A stretch of 64,000 nt of DNA from Plasmopara viticola (lineage: Eukaryota > Oomycota > Peronosporomycetes > Peronosporales > Peronosporaceae): the NCBI GenBank assembly GCA_001695595.3, contig MBPM02000028.1:496001-560000 (forward strand), given 5' to 3'. A program made the position numbers and the translations under genes. This document shows positions 11,316 to 22,333 of this stretch, piece by piece (position 1 is the first letter of the stretch; each line of letters opens with the position of its first letter). The notes beneath the pieces are model-generated. The model was not told where the DNA came from. It saw nothing but the letters and a program-made list of their open reading frames with translations, and made no database searches.

Positions 11316-12202
11316 TTACTTTCTGGCCAAAATAATGTACGTTTCCAAGCCAATAGGCGTGCCTTTGTCGAGCCATTCGTCGGCCATGCGCTTGACAATG
11401 GCAAATAGCTTTGCTTTGAGCTCTTTATCTTCGAGAGGATTTACATCTTCCTGAAACTTAGCAAAATCTTGGGCGCTCCAGAGCTCCACGACGCATTGGA
11501 ACGGCCAGATTCGCACGCGCTTGAAGCCAGCTGCGTCAAATCGGCGACGCAACGCTAAAAGGTCTTTTCCCATGACAAAATTAACGTGTTCGTCCGAATT
11601 TTTTTCAAGGCCTAATTCCTTATTTGCGTTTGAAGTGATGACAAAATGGCCACTGCGATCGGGAGAACCCCAGATAGTGAAGCCTGCAATGCCATCAGGG
11701 GTCAACACGCGGCTTGCCTCGCGGAGCAGTGCATCAGGGTCTGGGGTAAGTTGCAGGCATAGACTCGTAATGTACCGGTCCATTGATTCCGTAGCTACTT
11801 GAGTCAAATTTTGGCCTGAAAGTATTAAAGTATACAGTTTACGATCGGAATAGCAGTTTAGAGGATGAGACGAACGTACCATTCGCTTCATTGCACTTGA
11901 TCTCGACGACGTCAGTACTTACACCACTTAAGTTTTTTTCAGCTAGACTAACCATTACGGGCGACAAATCCGTGACCGTAAAAGTTCGCTTTGTGTCCTT
12001 TGAGAGCTTAGAGTGACCATCAAGGAGGTACTGGACGACGTCAAGTGAACCCAGGCCACCTCCCGCTGCAACTTCCAGAACATTGCATGTGCGAGTGCAA
12101 GTGCTGCGCGCACTGCAACGTCATGCGTTTATTTGCCGTCTCTGTGAACCGCATAGCAAATTCGTCCCACTTGTTCCTCACCATATCAAGACTGTCGGCC
12201 AT
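11316..12202 (-). pseudogene. SAM-dependent methyltransferase, apparently frameshifted
   Basis: Class I Rossmann methyltransferase of the kind that includes UbiE/COQ5-like enzymes; substrate unknown. Reading on the minus strand: an ATG at 12202 opens ADSLDMVRNKWDEF, which runs to about 12085. The frame then must slip by one base to enter NVLEVAAGGGLGSLDV (motif I, SAM-binding) and TVTDLSPVMV. A 64-bp intron (11816-11879, GTACGT donor, TTTCAG acceptor) follows, then the C-terminal half with DGIAGFTIWG and LETYIILARK. No GT-AG pair can explain the slip at 12085, so there is either a one-base frameshift or an error in the assembly. All other parts are well conserved and the intron is intact, so any damage is recent. 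I list it as a pseudogene with reserve; corrected reads could turn it into a working gene of about 270-275 residues. Confidence 0.65.
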
Positions 12203-13581
12203 GACTACTGAGAGACTTTCAAGTTCGACGTTTGGTGACAATGATTGAACCTGTCTATCGTGATAAGTTTTACGGGATCAATATGCATTATGGTCATTGA
12301 GGCTCTTGCCAACAAGTTTAAGGACCATAATTGGGTTAAAGTTTTGCAAAAAGAGGGTTACAAAAAGTTGTGGCTCAAGATTAAAGACTCTGGCTGGTAG
12401 GTATTCTGAGGTATTCCAAACGAATAAATATTGTCCCTGTCTAAAGTGTGTTATTTGGTGCATATAAAGATACTGGTACGACCGACGTGAGATGAGTATT
12501 GTGTTAAATAAGTAATTCTTTGAAGTGCAATGAAACACGTTGATCCTTAAAACGGCGATAATGAGCGGTAGATCTTTAAAAACCATTCATCTTTCTGCAT
12601 GCCTATGACATCTAACAGCACTTTGTATTTATCCCTACGCCAAGCTCAGTAACTTGCTGGCTTTTATGGGCTTGAAAAAGCGGCTGCATTTGCAAACTTC
12701 CCTGCTGCCTAGCATTTACATGGCGTTTAATTTTGACGAGCAAAGTCTATGCTTGAGAGCTCTGGCGAAATAGGATCAGGTTGCTTCGGCGGTAAAGCCT
12801 ACTGCAAGGTCCAAGTCGGCAAAGCTTGATGTCCAATTAAAGTAAAGCAAAAACCTTCTCCTCTGATTTAATAGATCAGAAATGGCCACTTCGACGGTCT
12901 TCATCACGGATGATTGAGATGCACAATCCGTTCGCACTCTCAAACCTGCGAGTCCGAACTAAAAGCTGCACACTTATTCGTATTTTTTTAGCAACGTGTT
13001 CTGTGTTCTAAAAAAATGAGCTTTAAGCTCTGCCAGCGCACAAGCCTTTTTCCCAGCGAGCAAGGAAGAAAAAGCTTCGCGAAAAAATTCATTATTGAAG
13101 AGAGCTGAATGCAGCCATTACAAAGGCGCCACTTCTCAGGAAGTCAAGATCACTCGGTCTTAAAACGGCCCACAAGGACATGAATGTCGTACCTCTAACC
13201 CTATAGGATACATGCAATTTTGCTCTTTGAGAGATTAAAATGCTGTAAAGTGGCAGCTTTTAATCTCTAAATTAATGTCCCTGACTCGAAATTAGCACAA
13301 AAAAATTGAGCGCTGCCACACACGCTGCATTTAGAAATAACGAACACATGGTCTTTTTCGCTTCCAAAGAGGGTCGACAAAATAAACTATCGTCTCGCCT
13401 TAAAGCCTTTTTAGTGTTGCTAGTAAAGTCGCACCCGCAGAGACAGAAATGCGCTGGACATCAATTAGGCGCCTCTGATGTGTTACTGATACGCAGCGTG
13501 AGGGCTTAAAATGCCCTGAAAGCTTGACAGAGACACCACTGCTGGTTGTAGTCGCAAACTTGCGAGAGTCTTTAGGCTTAA
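12203..13581. other. gene-poor, probable retroelement debris
   Basis: No complete gene. Short frames on both strands lack motifs. The last few hundred bases precede a gypsy protease on the plus strand and are probably the decayed gag part, though no zinc knuckle could be read. Confidence 0.4.
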
Positions 13582-13800
13582 GTATTGGTCGACTCTGGTG
13601 CGTTACACAATTCTGCACATTGGTAATTTGCGATGGTAAACCATGATAAGTTTTGCAAGAGAGAAGCAGAAAAAGCGACATGAACATGTTTGACTTGACC
13701 TTAGGCATGCCCTGGCTAGAAAATTTCGAGCCTTGTAACGATAAAAATGCAATGTCATATCCCAATCCCGCGCAACAAAAAATTAGTGGGTCATGTTCCA
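13582..13800 (+). mobile_element. Ty3/gypsy aspartic protease remnant
   Basis: The frame at 13582 reads VLVDSGALHNSA, the retropepsin active site (DSG) with the gypsy-type 'LVDSGAxHNF' context. About 70 bases later, in another frame at 13686, MFDLTLGMPWLENFEP matches the segment that normally follows the active site. A frameshift lies between them, so the protease is dead. Reverse transcriptase, RNase H and integrase could not be read downstream. Confidence 0.65.
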
Positions 13801-16800
13801 CCCATTATGTGCGTACGACCTCTTAAAGAGAAAACCTAAGCACCTTAGATAAATATGAAATGTATTGTAGGGAATGACTCTTCACGAAGGTAAACATGAT
13901 GACTTCTTTAAGTCTTTTTCACGCGAGCACCGTAGCATTGCTAGAAGGGTCACACAACTCCACAATTAAGTAAGATATTATCACCATCTATGGGTCACTG
14001 TTCAGCTGATCATCGTTAACGGCGGGTCACAAAGCCATTTAAACTCAACAATTTTCAGGCTATAATGCTCGTCGGTAAAGCCATCTCAAAGAGTTAAATT
14101 CTAGAGATGAAACCTTTTAAAAATTATGGAAGTAAAATACATTGTTAACTCGCGTTTTGAATAGCGTATGTGGTCTTGGCCACGTCAAATGCCGGTACAT
14201 CTTGGAAATTTGAACTCAACTTCTCTTCAAGAATGTGAGTTGGTCCTTTTTTGTAGGCGAAGAAGTTTGTACAAGCCTCATTGACAGCGTACGGTGCGCG
14301 TGGACTTAACGATCCTACAACGACTATGCTTATTCGATTGAGATAATTTAGCTTTTTTCACAGCGGCCTACCATCTGCGCTTTCACGAGATAGTAAGAAA
14401 GAGCTTCTATACTAACGAAATTTGGCCACTACCACGAGAGTAGCCAAAGCTCATTTATCCATTCTTTACTTAATAGACTAAAAATGCCATGATGTGGAAG
14501 TCTCATACTCGCTTTTGCACCGTCTCTTTTTGTGGTTCAACACCAAACGAAAAGCTGTGACAATATTCTTATTTTAAGCCGAGAAGAGAGAACAACGTTT
14601 TGTATTTTCGTTATCCAGTTCTTCAACAGCCGATCGTCAATTATAGCCATATTTTAAGGAGGAAGGCCACCGGTACGGGCTAAACTTTAAGCACCGAAAA
14701 CGACGCTTTTAGGCCGCCAAACAAGCGCGGCAGTTCCCTAGAAACATTACTGCGAATCTTATAGTCTAGTTCTTAAAGCTGCGTGTGCTTCACCTTTAAC
14801 CTTCGTCGAGTCCAGAGTTTCGTGCGATAAAATTTGTTGTAATCTCTCGAGCGAGCACAGCGCTCACTGATCACAAGCTCAAACCTCTTTCGCAGATTCA
14901 AAATCAAGCCAGTTCTATTTGTCGTGATGCACATCGTACTCTTGCGCCTCAGCACGGTTATCAAAATGAGTTCTAACTCACAAACACAAATGGTTGGTCG
15001 TAGAGCGGGCACAGAGTTTGGCATGTGCGCAGGAAAAGCACTGGCCGCTCCCAAGTACGCAATGTTCGACGGATAGACAGACGAGAGAATAGTATAGATG
15101 AGTGCGGTGTATGCAGATTACCAATCAAGAGTAGTGGGCTCGGTTGAATGAGCCGCAAACTCACGAGCTGGGATCGGACTTTGTCAAGAAAACCACTCAC
15201 CCTTTTCACCCTAAGATGTCCAGGCTGGCAAGATATCGTCGAACATGAGGCTTCAATCACTTCACTTCTGAGAGAGAAAGACCAACGCGTCGCGTAATTG
15301 TGCTTTACAAACAATTGAGCAATCACCCAAATAATAGCGTAATATGCATGTATGTCATATGGCATTCGGAAGCGGTGAGCTTGACTCGTGTCGTAAACGT
15401 TGTAAATTTAAAAAGCAGGCAAAACCTTATGTGCGGCCAACAATGACGTGGTCTATGCCTTTTGGACTAGTCGTGAGAGTGCAGAACTGGGGTATTTATG
15501 GCATTATTCGCCTTTAAGAAATCGAGAGCGAGCCATTTCGAAAAAAATGACGGCTGTTTACATCAAGCATGTACGTCGACAAAATTTGGAGCGTCGTCCG
15601 TTCCACTGGTTTCGAGTCCATGTATACCACTGTAGGACTGCTTTCGGCAAAACGTTCTCGCCACGATCATTTTCAACGGCAGAACAAGAATTAAGATTTA
15701 AGCAATTAATGACTGCAACGTCGCTCACCATGAGCGGACTTGGATTTCTTGTCAGCTTTCTGAAATGATGTACTAGGTAATAAGTATCATGAGATTTCAT
15801 ATTATTAAAGAAATCCAAAATCTTTGCAGCAACATGGACATCAAGATAAAGTCACCTTTGTTGACTTGACACTTTCTGTGTAACACAGTAGCTGAGGAAG
15901 ATTCTTGAAAGCCGGTTGTTGACTGAGATATGAGCGAAGAGCGGGGCAGAGTCAGCAAAGAAGGAACTTTTGATGCTTGAAGGAAGATTGAGAAGTGTTA
16001 TTGCATGGAAAGCTCTTACTGTTTTTTTGGCTAAATGGGGACTGTCATCCATGTTAAAGCCTTAAAATCTCCTAGTATCCATCGAGTTATTTACATATCA
16101 TAAATGATTTAAATATAATTCGGTCTCTTGACTTCCAATGAATGTGGAGCGTCTGGATGTATAAACACTGTAATTTCTTGGTCTCAACACAAATTTTTGT
16201 GTCATTGTTGGCTGGTCACCAATGCCGGCCAATCAACCTATAACGAAATCTACCTCATATTACCTTTCTTCGAGAAGACACCTGTCATATAAGAATTGGT
16301 GTTTATTTTTCTAATTAAGGTCGACGATTTCAGAGCCCTCTTCGGATTCTCCTCTGCCTCGCAAGTGGCTTCCTTCTTGAAATCACCGAAACAAAAAATG
16401 AGCTGCAGGTCTCCCTTGTGCTTACAATGCCCACTTACGGCTTAAAATGAGATGTCTCTCGAAGTTATCAGCCAGCATAATGTTATTTACTTTTTGCCAT
16501 CGCTTACTAATCTTGCAATGTGACTTCGATTGTGAGGTGTGAAGCACCATATGAAGTTTTAAACCCTCCAACAATTCCAGCTTATAGAAATCTCGCGATA
16601 TTTGGCTAATCGACTAATATATATTGGCGCGGGTTTCTTTGACTGAGAAAAAGTCTTCGTGATGGACATTCGGCTACTTGCCGCCGAAAGAACCATGTTG
16701 TTAGGTTCGAAGTCGTAAGCGTTCTCGCTCTGGTGCGTTATGCATCCGATCCCGTGTGGCCTTAAGCAAAGTATATTGACGATATAGAAGTTCCTGTGCT

Positions 16801-16999
16801 GACTTTCCAGCTTATAAAATTTAGGTCTGATGCCTTATCATCAGGCATATTCGTAATTTGCTCCAAACGGTGACATTCTGATTGTAGGGTATACGCATCG
16901 ATGATAGGCTATCTCTATTAATTGCAGTAAGTAATTCTAATCATTATGTGCTACTTTTAACGATATTTAAAAACTACTTCCCAACGAATTAGTTAGTTT
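13801..16999. other. no recognisable gene
   Basis: AT-rich. The longest frames (130 codons at 14973-15365 minus, 106 codons at 15448-15768 plus) show no motif, biased composition or splice context. This is likely decayed transposon sequence flanking the gypsy remnants on both sides. Confidence 0.5.
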
Positions 17000-18740
17000 T
17001 TACCATTGTCCATACTTTTGCGGCCTAGAAACCAAAGCAAAATGTGCTGCGTTCCCACAGCAGACACGATTGTTTGACATGGCTTGGATGTACACTTCGT
17101 GATTGATCAAACACTATGGTCGTTGGCATGCCATGGTCCTTTTTTCTTATGAAGACCATTGCCCATTCGGCAGCATCGTTTGTTGTCTTCGTAGCAATAA
17201 ATTAAGCCCTTTTGAATACGCGATCAACAATCGCCATAACAGCATATCATTTGCTTTTGGTCTCCAGTAGAAAGACGATGACGACTATCGAATTGCATAC
17301 TCATCTGCTTCCAAAATAATCAGAGACTGAAGTAATTCCGACGGCTCAGTTTGTCGAGCTTTGTTCCGCTGAAGCAACTCGCAAGAGTCGACAGAAAGCT
17401 AAAAATATATCGTCATTTTTGGCCAATAGTCCTTCTGACGTACCACCGGATAGGTTCTGTAAATTCCCGGGTAGTCTGCCAATACATAATCGTGTTTCTC
17501 ACAGGTAACACAATTTTTATATCTACGTCGTCAGAAACATAAATCGTGGACTCTAATCTTTGCGATCTTGATAACACAAAACGCCACACTGCAAAAAAGA
17601 CATCTTCTTATTTCTTGGCTTCCCGACGATTTACTGTAAGGTTCTAATTAACAAATAGATTCTCTTCGCGTCTGATTCCCGGTGATTATAGGTCCCCCGT
17701 GAACATTAGCTTGGGACCAGGCTTGAGCAGATTTTCGTATAAAAAGCTGTATACAAATATTTGTACTCGCACACTTGCGTTGCGCTTCGTACATAAAATT
17801 GTCCTGAAGAGATTCATATCTTTGATTTCTAGAGCAATCGTCTCTTTCAAATCGTTTCTGTAGACGACTAAGACGGCTAAAATGTCTTTGTTGTATTACA
17901 ACACGTTAAGATCATCCGAGACGGATTTTGCTGCGTCATTCATTGCCATGGTGACATTCCTGCCGGTAAATGTTAAAGTCCCGATTTTGATTCATGCGAG
18001 CCTTGCGTTGTTCAGAAACCCACCTGTTCGAACTATTCTTGTGCGAATTTAGATGAAATGTCTTGTGATACTCTGTGTCATGCGTCTTATACTCCAGTCA
18101 ATCTCTGAATCAAAAATTACGAGGCCACGCCATGCCGATGATAACATCGTAATTATCGGAATTTGGCATGCACTGGAGCGTGTTCAACGTTAAAGAAGAT
18201 TAGGTATTGCAAACATAAGTGTACTTCGGAAGAGAATTCGGTTGTCACCAAGATTAACTTACCTCATCCTATCCTACACCGAGTATTCAGATGGCTGCAT
18301 TCATTGTCAATTGAGACGGTGACGGGTCTCTCTTGATCAACATTTTCATAGGCTTGAGTTTCTGATTGAGGGTAGCATATAATGCGCCTCTTAGGCAAGA
18401 ATTTGCTTCCTCAAGTTTAGTACTAACTCATCGCGGAGATATGTGGCCAACAAGGCCACAATTGTTGCATGTTGTTTGAAGCCGTTCTTGCTTTGAAAAA
18501 CTTCTGTTTTTGTGATGTGGCACTCTCCACTATTTGGCTCGTATCAATCGGCACAGATTTGCTTGCTACACTATGTGACCGCGAGAATTTTCGCCTTATA
18601 CACTTAAACTTGACACGACAAAGGCTACTATGTAACACAATTGGAGAAAGTTTTTTGGGAGGTAGGTTGTCGACGGAGGCCAGCGGGTCATATCAGCAAA
18701 AGAGGAGCATTTCATGCTCGGAGCAAAGTGAGAAATGATG
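17000..18740 (-). mobile_element. internally deleted Ty3/gypsy retroelement
   Basis: Three gypsy parts lie in the expected minus-strand order. Near 18470-18430 is a gag zinc knuckle CNNCGLVGHISPR whose last Cys codon has become TGA. Near 18165-18120 is the protease flank YDVIIGMAWPRNF. Near 17470-17300 is the integrase zinc-binding segment (Y..YWP.M, then C-E-L-L-QRNKARQTEP), followed at 17236-17101 by the integrase core: VFKRA, FIATKTTNDAAEWA and KDHGMPTTIVFDQ. Protease and integrase are only ~700 bp apart, so most of the reverse transcriptase and RNase H is missing. Several stops and frame changes occur. LTRs could not be identified by eye. Confidence 0.7.
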
Positions 18741-19781
18741 TTGATTTACGAGTACTTGTCTTGCTACAGCCAAATTGGGCAAGTTGCCAGAATCTACATT
18801 ATTCGACGAACACGTATGCATTGTATTATCAACAGAATTTGTGGCTGCAGAGGTTCAGACCAAGAGATTGAGGTGTCTCCGTCTCCATTAATTTTGTGAA
18901 TAAAGGAACTATATTGGTTCAGGATCTGTAAAGAATTACTTGGAAGTCAGAAGAATGATAGATGATAGCAATAGAATGCTGAGAGACACGATGACGCCAG
19001 TTGCGTCACACGATGGGCAACGTCGACCTCTTCAATTCGTTCAAAAACCCCGTATCCAAGATAATAAATGAGTGAAAGCACTGCAAGTGGGACGTGCTGA
19101 GATCTATGGTTTTTAGAGGTTGAGCCTGTTGCAGCATGGGAGTGAAGGTAGACTATTGGCTGTGCGGTTGCTAAAAGCGTCAGAAAATGTGCACTGTTGC
19201 ACGGTTCTAGTAAATGCGCTACATCGTGGCATGACGTGCAACACAATGTGATTTGTACATTTTGGATGGCACTAAACCTAATGCTGGTGAGCGATAGGTA
19301 ACGATTTGATGACAAAGTTGCATTTTAGAAATTAAAAACGCATAAGGAATTATAATTATAGCTTTAAGCTCAAACCCAGTTACTTTGATATGTTGAGTCC
19401 AAAATATTATTGATTCGGATCCTATAACTTACGGTACTAGGCCCGCAAAATATAGCTCCCAGGTCAACAAATCTCGTAAGCACTGTCGCAGTTCTAAACC
19501 AATTAAATTCTAAGGACAAAATAGGCAACTTCGACAATTAGCGCTTTATTCACACCATAAATGTCCAAGTCAATTATACACGTCTTGCAACAAATTCATT
19601 CAACATTGTAATCGCAGAGACATTGTGAACCACATGCTTCAAAAATTCCTTCCGGTCGCACGTTCGTGGCTCCACGCACCATGTGCTTGGCGTAAATTGT
19701 TTGTCCAAGTTCGCTGATTCCAATTGAGGTTCACTTACCAATTCAACACTTAGTGCACACTCAAGACCATACAATTTTAAA
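18741..19781. other. intergenic, upstream of the first AOX gene
   Basis: No gene is recognised. A 122-codon minus-strand frame at 18947-19315 has several Cys and His residues but no known spacing. The last ~200 bp should hold the AOX promoter; ACAATTTTAAA directly before the ATG is the only oligo-AT feature. Confidence 0.45.
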
Positions 19782-20714
19782 ATGCAGTCGATTCGGAGCC
19801 CATTTCATGGTCGTCAAACTTTAGCGCTACTCCAGCGCCAACAATTTGCCTCATTGTCGACTACTGCGAGTCAACGTGGGGTGACTGATACACCGCCACT
19901 CACCGAGACGCCCAAGCCGACGAACCCTACAAACGAACCGGCGTACATGCCTCACTTTAAGCAAACTCGTTGTTCAACGAACGAGAATGGCGAGCCAATT
20001 TGGGATCACCCAATCAATCGCGCTGTTTACGACCTGAAAAAGATTTCGTCCATCGAGCTGACCCATCATCCAATTAAAACGATGCACGAACGTGTCGCCT
20101 TTGTGGCTGTAAAGGCGCTTCGTACAAGCTTTGACGTGCTCTCTAATTACCGTGGTCCAGGTGGATCCATGACCGAGAATGACTGGCTTAACCGCTGTCT
20201 CTTCCTCGAGTCCGTAGCAGGTGTACCGGGTATGGTGGGCGGCATGCTACGGCACTTGCGCTCGTTGCGTAAATTTAAACGCGACTACGGATGGATCCAC
20301 ACGCTGCTGGAGGAGGCTGAGAACGAGCGCATGCATCTACTGATCTTCATGAATATCAAACAACCCGGTTACATCTTTCGCACCTTGGTCTTGGGGGCTC
20401 AGGGCATCTTTTTTAACGGTTTTTTTCTCACCTATTTGATTTCACCCAAGACGTGCCACCGATTCGTGGGGTATCTCGAGGAAGAGGCCGTCAAGACATA
20501 CACGTGTTTACTTGAAGAGATTGAAAATGGTCATCTCAAAGCGTGGAAGACGAAAAGAGCGCCGCTGATTGCACGCACGTACTACAAACTGCCTGAGGAC
20601 GCGTCTTTGTACGACCTGGTCAAGTGTGTTCGAGCAGACGAGTGTAGCCACCGTGACGTGAACCACGCATTCGCAAACTTGGATCAAAAGAAGGGCGTGA
20701 GTCCCTTTGTGTGA
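19782..20714 (+). CDS. alternative oxidase, mitochondrial (copy 1)
   Basis: Cyanide-insensitive ubiquinol oxidase of the inner mitochondrial membrane: oxidises ubiquinol and reduces oxygen to water without pumping protons, bypassing complexes III and IV. The 310-residue, intron-free protein begins with a Ser/Arg/Gln-rich mitochondrial presequence (about 1-35). All di-iron motifs are present: LFLESVAGVPGMV (Glu143), LLEEAENERMHL (Glu182, His185), LEEEAVKTYT (~233-235) and RADECSHRDVNH (Glu287, His290). The helices at ~200-222 fit the monotopic membrane face. It ends GVSPFV. The start is the first ATG of the frame. A near-identical gene follows 644 bp downstream in the same direction, so this is a tandem duplication. 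Copies diverge mostly in the presequence and in the first third of the mature protein. Confidence 0.97.
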   Translation: MQSIRSPFHGRQTLALLQRQQFASLSTTASQRGVTDTPPLTETPKPTNPTNEPAYMPHFKQTRCSTNENGEPIWDHPINRAVYDLKKISSIELTHHPIKTMHERVAFVAVKALRTSFDVLSNYRGPGGSMTENDWLNRCLFLESVAGVPGMVGGMLRHLRSLRKFKRDYGWIHTLLEEAENERMHLLIFMNIKQPGYIFRTLVLGAQGIFFNGFFLTYLISPKTCHRFVGYLEEEAVKTYTCLLEEIENGHLKAWKTKRAPLIARTYYKLPEDASLYDLVKCVRADECSHRDVNHAFANLDQKKGVSPFV

Positions 20715-21358
20715 AGAGGACTGTACTGCAATAGTGGATTTTTGATGAAGCTAAGTTCGATCCCCTCTATAAGAATACTTTCTGTGATTTAATAAATATC
20801 GAAAGAAAAAAAACACTTATCACAATTACAGGCATTTTATGCCAACAAAGCATCGAGACCAATCTAATACGCCGCAGCGAATGCTAGTGGTGAAAGTGAA
20901 CGACAGCTGCTTTTAAACATTTGCAAACTAAGCATAGCGGCGTTCGTCACTTGCATCAACTATAGTATGAGCAGCCCGAGTGGCGGTAGATAAAAGCAGA
21001 ACTGCAAAAAGTATAAAACATGTCTGTATTTATACATATGTTTTTCGCTATCTCATCCTTAAAGCAAAACTAAGGATAAGTAGCATCAAGCTATCATTCT
21101 TTAGTTGATCTTCGAAGGTAGCGTAACCTAGAAGACGAGCAGCATGCTCTTGATAGTGACGTTGTGTCGTGAAGAAGCTGTGAGCGGGCAGTGTTTAATT
21201 CCGATTGTCAACATGAATGTTTTGGCGTCCCAGAAAGATTTGATTATAAAAACGACGCAGGTTGAAGTATTGAACTTTGTCTCTGCCATCACCTTTAAGT
21301 TTGACAGCCTTTTCTCTCAGTCACTCCAGTTTAAGAATTGAGGAAAACAACACTGACA
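20715..21358. other. spacer between the tandem AOX genes
   Basis: 644 bp. It contains the end of the first AOX transcript (an AATAAA-like AATAAATATC near 20791) and the promoter of the second gene. No other gene or repeat is seen. Confidence 0.55.
21319..21335 (+). promoter_or_regulatory. oomycete initiator-like motif of AOX copy 2
   Basis: GTCACTCCAGTTTAAG, 25-40 bp before the ATG at 21359, fits the oomycete transcription-start pattern (YCAYTYY core followed by an AWTTT-type flanking element). Position and match are good; it was found by eye. No equally good motif was seen before AOX copy 1. Confidence 0.4.
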
Positions 21359-22333
21359 ATGTTAAGAATGCAATCGCTCGTACGCTTTCAAGCTCTGCGC
21401 GTACTTGGTTCTCACCGCTTCTCGATCCCTTCAACCCGAGCGCCATTTATCTTCTTCTCAACTGAAAAGGAGAAGCAGGGACCAGATAGTTTCTCAGAAC
21501 CTATCGATGCCTTTAACGAGCCAGCATACAAGTCCCACTTTATCGAGTCTAAGGACGTTCACCCGCTTCATCGTGCGAGAAACGATGAGCCTTTCTGGGA
21601 GCATCCGATCAAACGTCCTGTATACGATCTTGAAAAAATCACTGATGTGGAGCAAACGCACCATCCTGTGATATCCATGAGCGAACGTGTTGCTTACAAT
21701 GCCGTCAAGCTACTCCGTGTGAGCTTCGACAAGGTTTCCCGATACCGTGGCCCAGGGGGCAAGATGACAGAGAAGGACTGGCTCCATCGATGTCTCTTTT
21801 TGGAATCCGTTGCTGGAGTCCCTGGCATGGTCGGAGGGATGTTACGTCATCTCCGTTCCTTACGCCGCATGAAACGTGACTATGGATGGATCCATACGCT
21901 TTTGGAAGAAGCGGAGAACGAACGCATGCACTTGCTGATTTTTATGAACCTAAAGCAGCCCACTTGGCTCTTTCGGATGCTCGTGATTGGAGCGCAAGGC
22001 GTGTTTTTCAACGGCTTTTTTCTGACGTATCTGGTATCACCAAAGACCTGCCATCGCTTTGTGGGCTTTTTAGAGGAAGAAGCTGTCAAGACTTACACGT
22101 GTCTGTTGCAAGATATCGAAGATGGTCATTTGGACGTGTGGAAGCAAAAACAAGCGCCACTAATTGCTAAGACGTACTACAAACTCCCGGAAGGAAGCAG
22201 CATTTACGATATGATTAAATGCATTCGTGCAGATGAATGCAATCATAGAGACGTGAATCACCAGTTCGCCAATTTGGATCAAGACAAGGGCGTTAGCCCA
22301 TTCGTGGCCCGACACCATGAAGCGAGGTCGTAG
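21359..22333 (+). CDS. alternative oxidase, mitochondrial (copy 2)
   Basis: Second ubiquinol oxidase gene, 324 residues from the ATG at 21359 (the frame opens slightly earlier but without an ATG). The presequence MLRMQSLVRFQALRVLGS is basic and amphipathic, a typical mitochondrial targeting signal. The catalytic core is nearly the same as in copy 1: LFLESVAGVPGMV, LLEEAENERMHL, FLEEEAVKTYT and RADECNHRDVNH are all intact, so both copies should be active. Differences cluster in the N-terminal third and in a C-terminal extension after SPFV (ARHHEARS). It sits directly downstream of copy 1 on the same strand, with its own initiator-like motif, so it is probably transcribed separately. Different promoters with the same core suggest different expression rather than different chemistry; that is inference. 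Confidence 0.97.
   Translation: MLRMQSLVRFQALRVLGSHRFSIPSTRAPFIFFSTEKEKQGPDSFSEPIDAFNEPAYKSHFIESKDVHPLHRARNDEPFWEHPIKRPVYDLEKITDVEQTHHPVISMSERVAYNAVKLLRVSFDKVSRYRGPGGKMTEKDWLHRCLFLESVAGVPGMVGGMLRHLRSLRRMKRDYGWIHTLLEEAENERMHLLIFMNLKQPTWLFRMLVIGAQGVFFNGFFLTYLVSPKTCHRFVGFLEEEAVKTYTCLLQDIEDGHLDVWKQKQAPLIAKTYYKLPEGSSIYDMIKCIRADECNHRDVNHQFANLDQDKGVSPFVARHHEARS

Noticed and set aside
12278..12586. 102-codon minus-strand frame upstream of the methyltransferase
   Set aside because: Considered as a 5' exon, but no splice pair joins it and the residues show no relation to methyltransferases.
14973..15365. 130-codon minus-strand frame
   Set aside because: No motif, no start context, and AT-rich repeats around it. 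Length alone is not support in this window.
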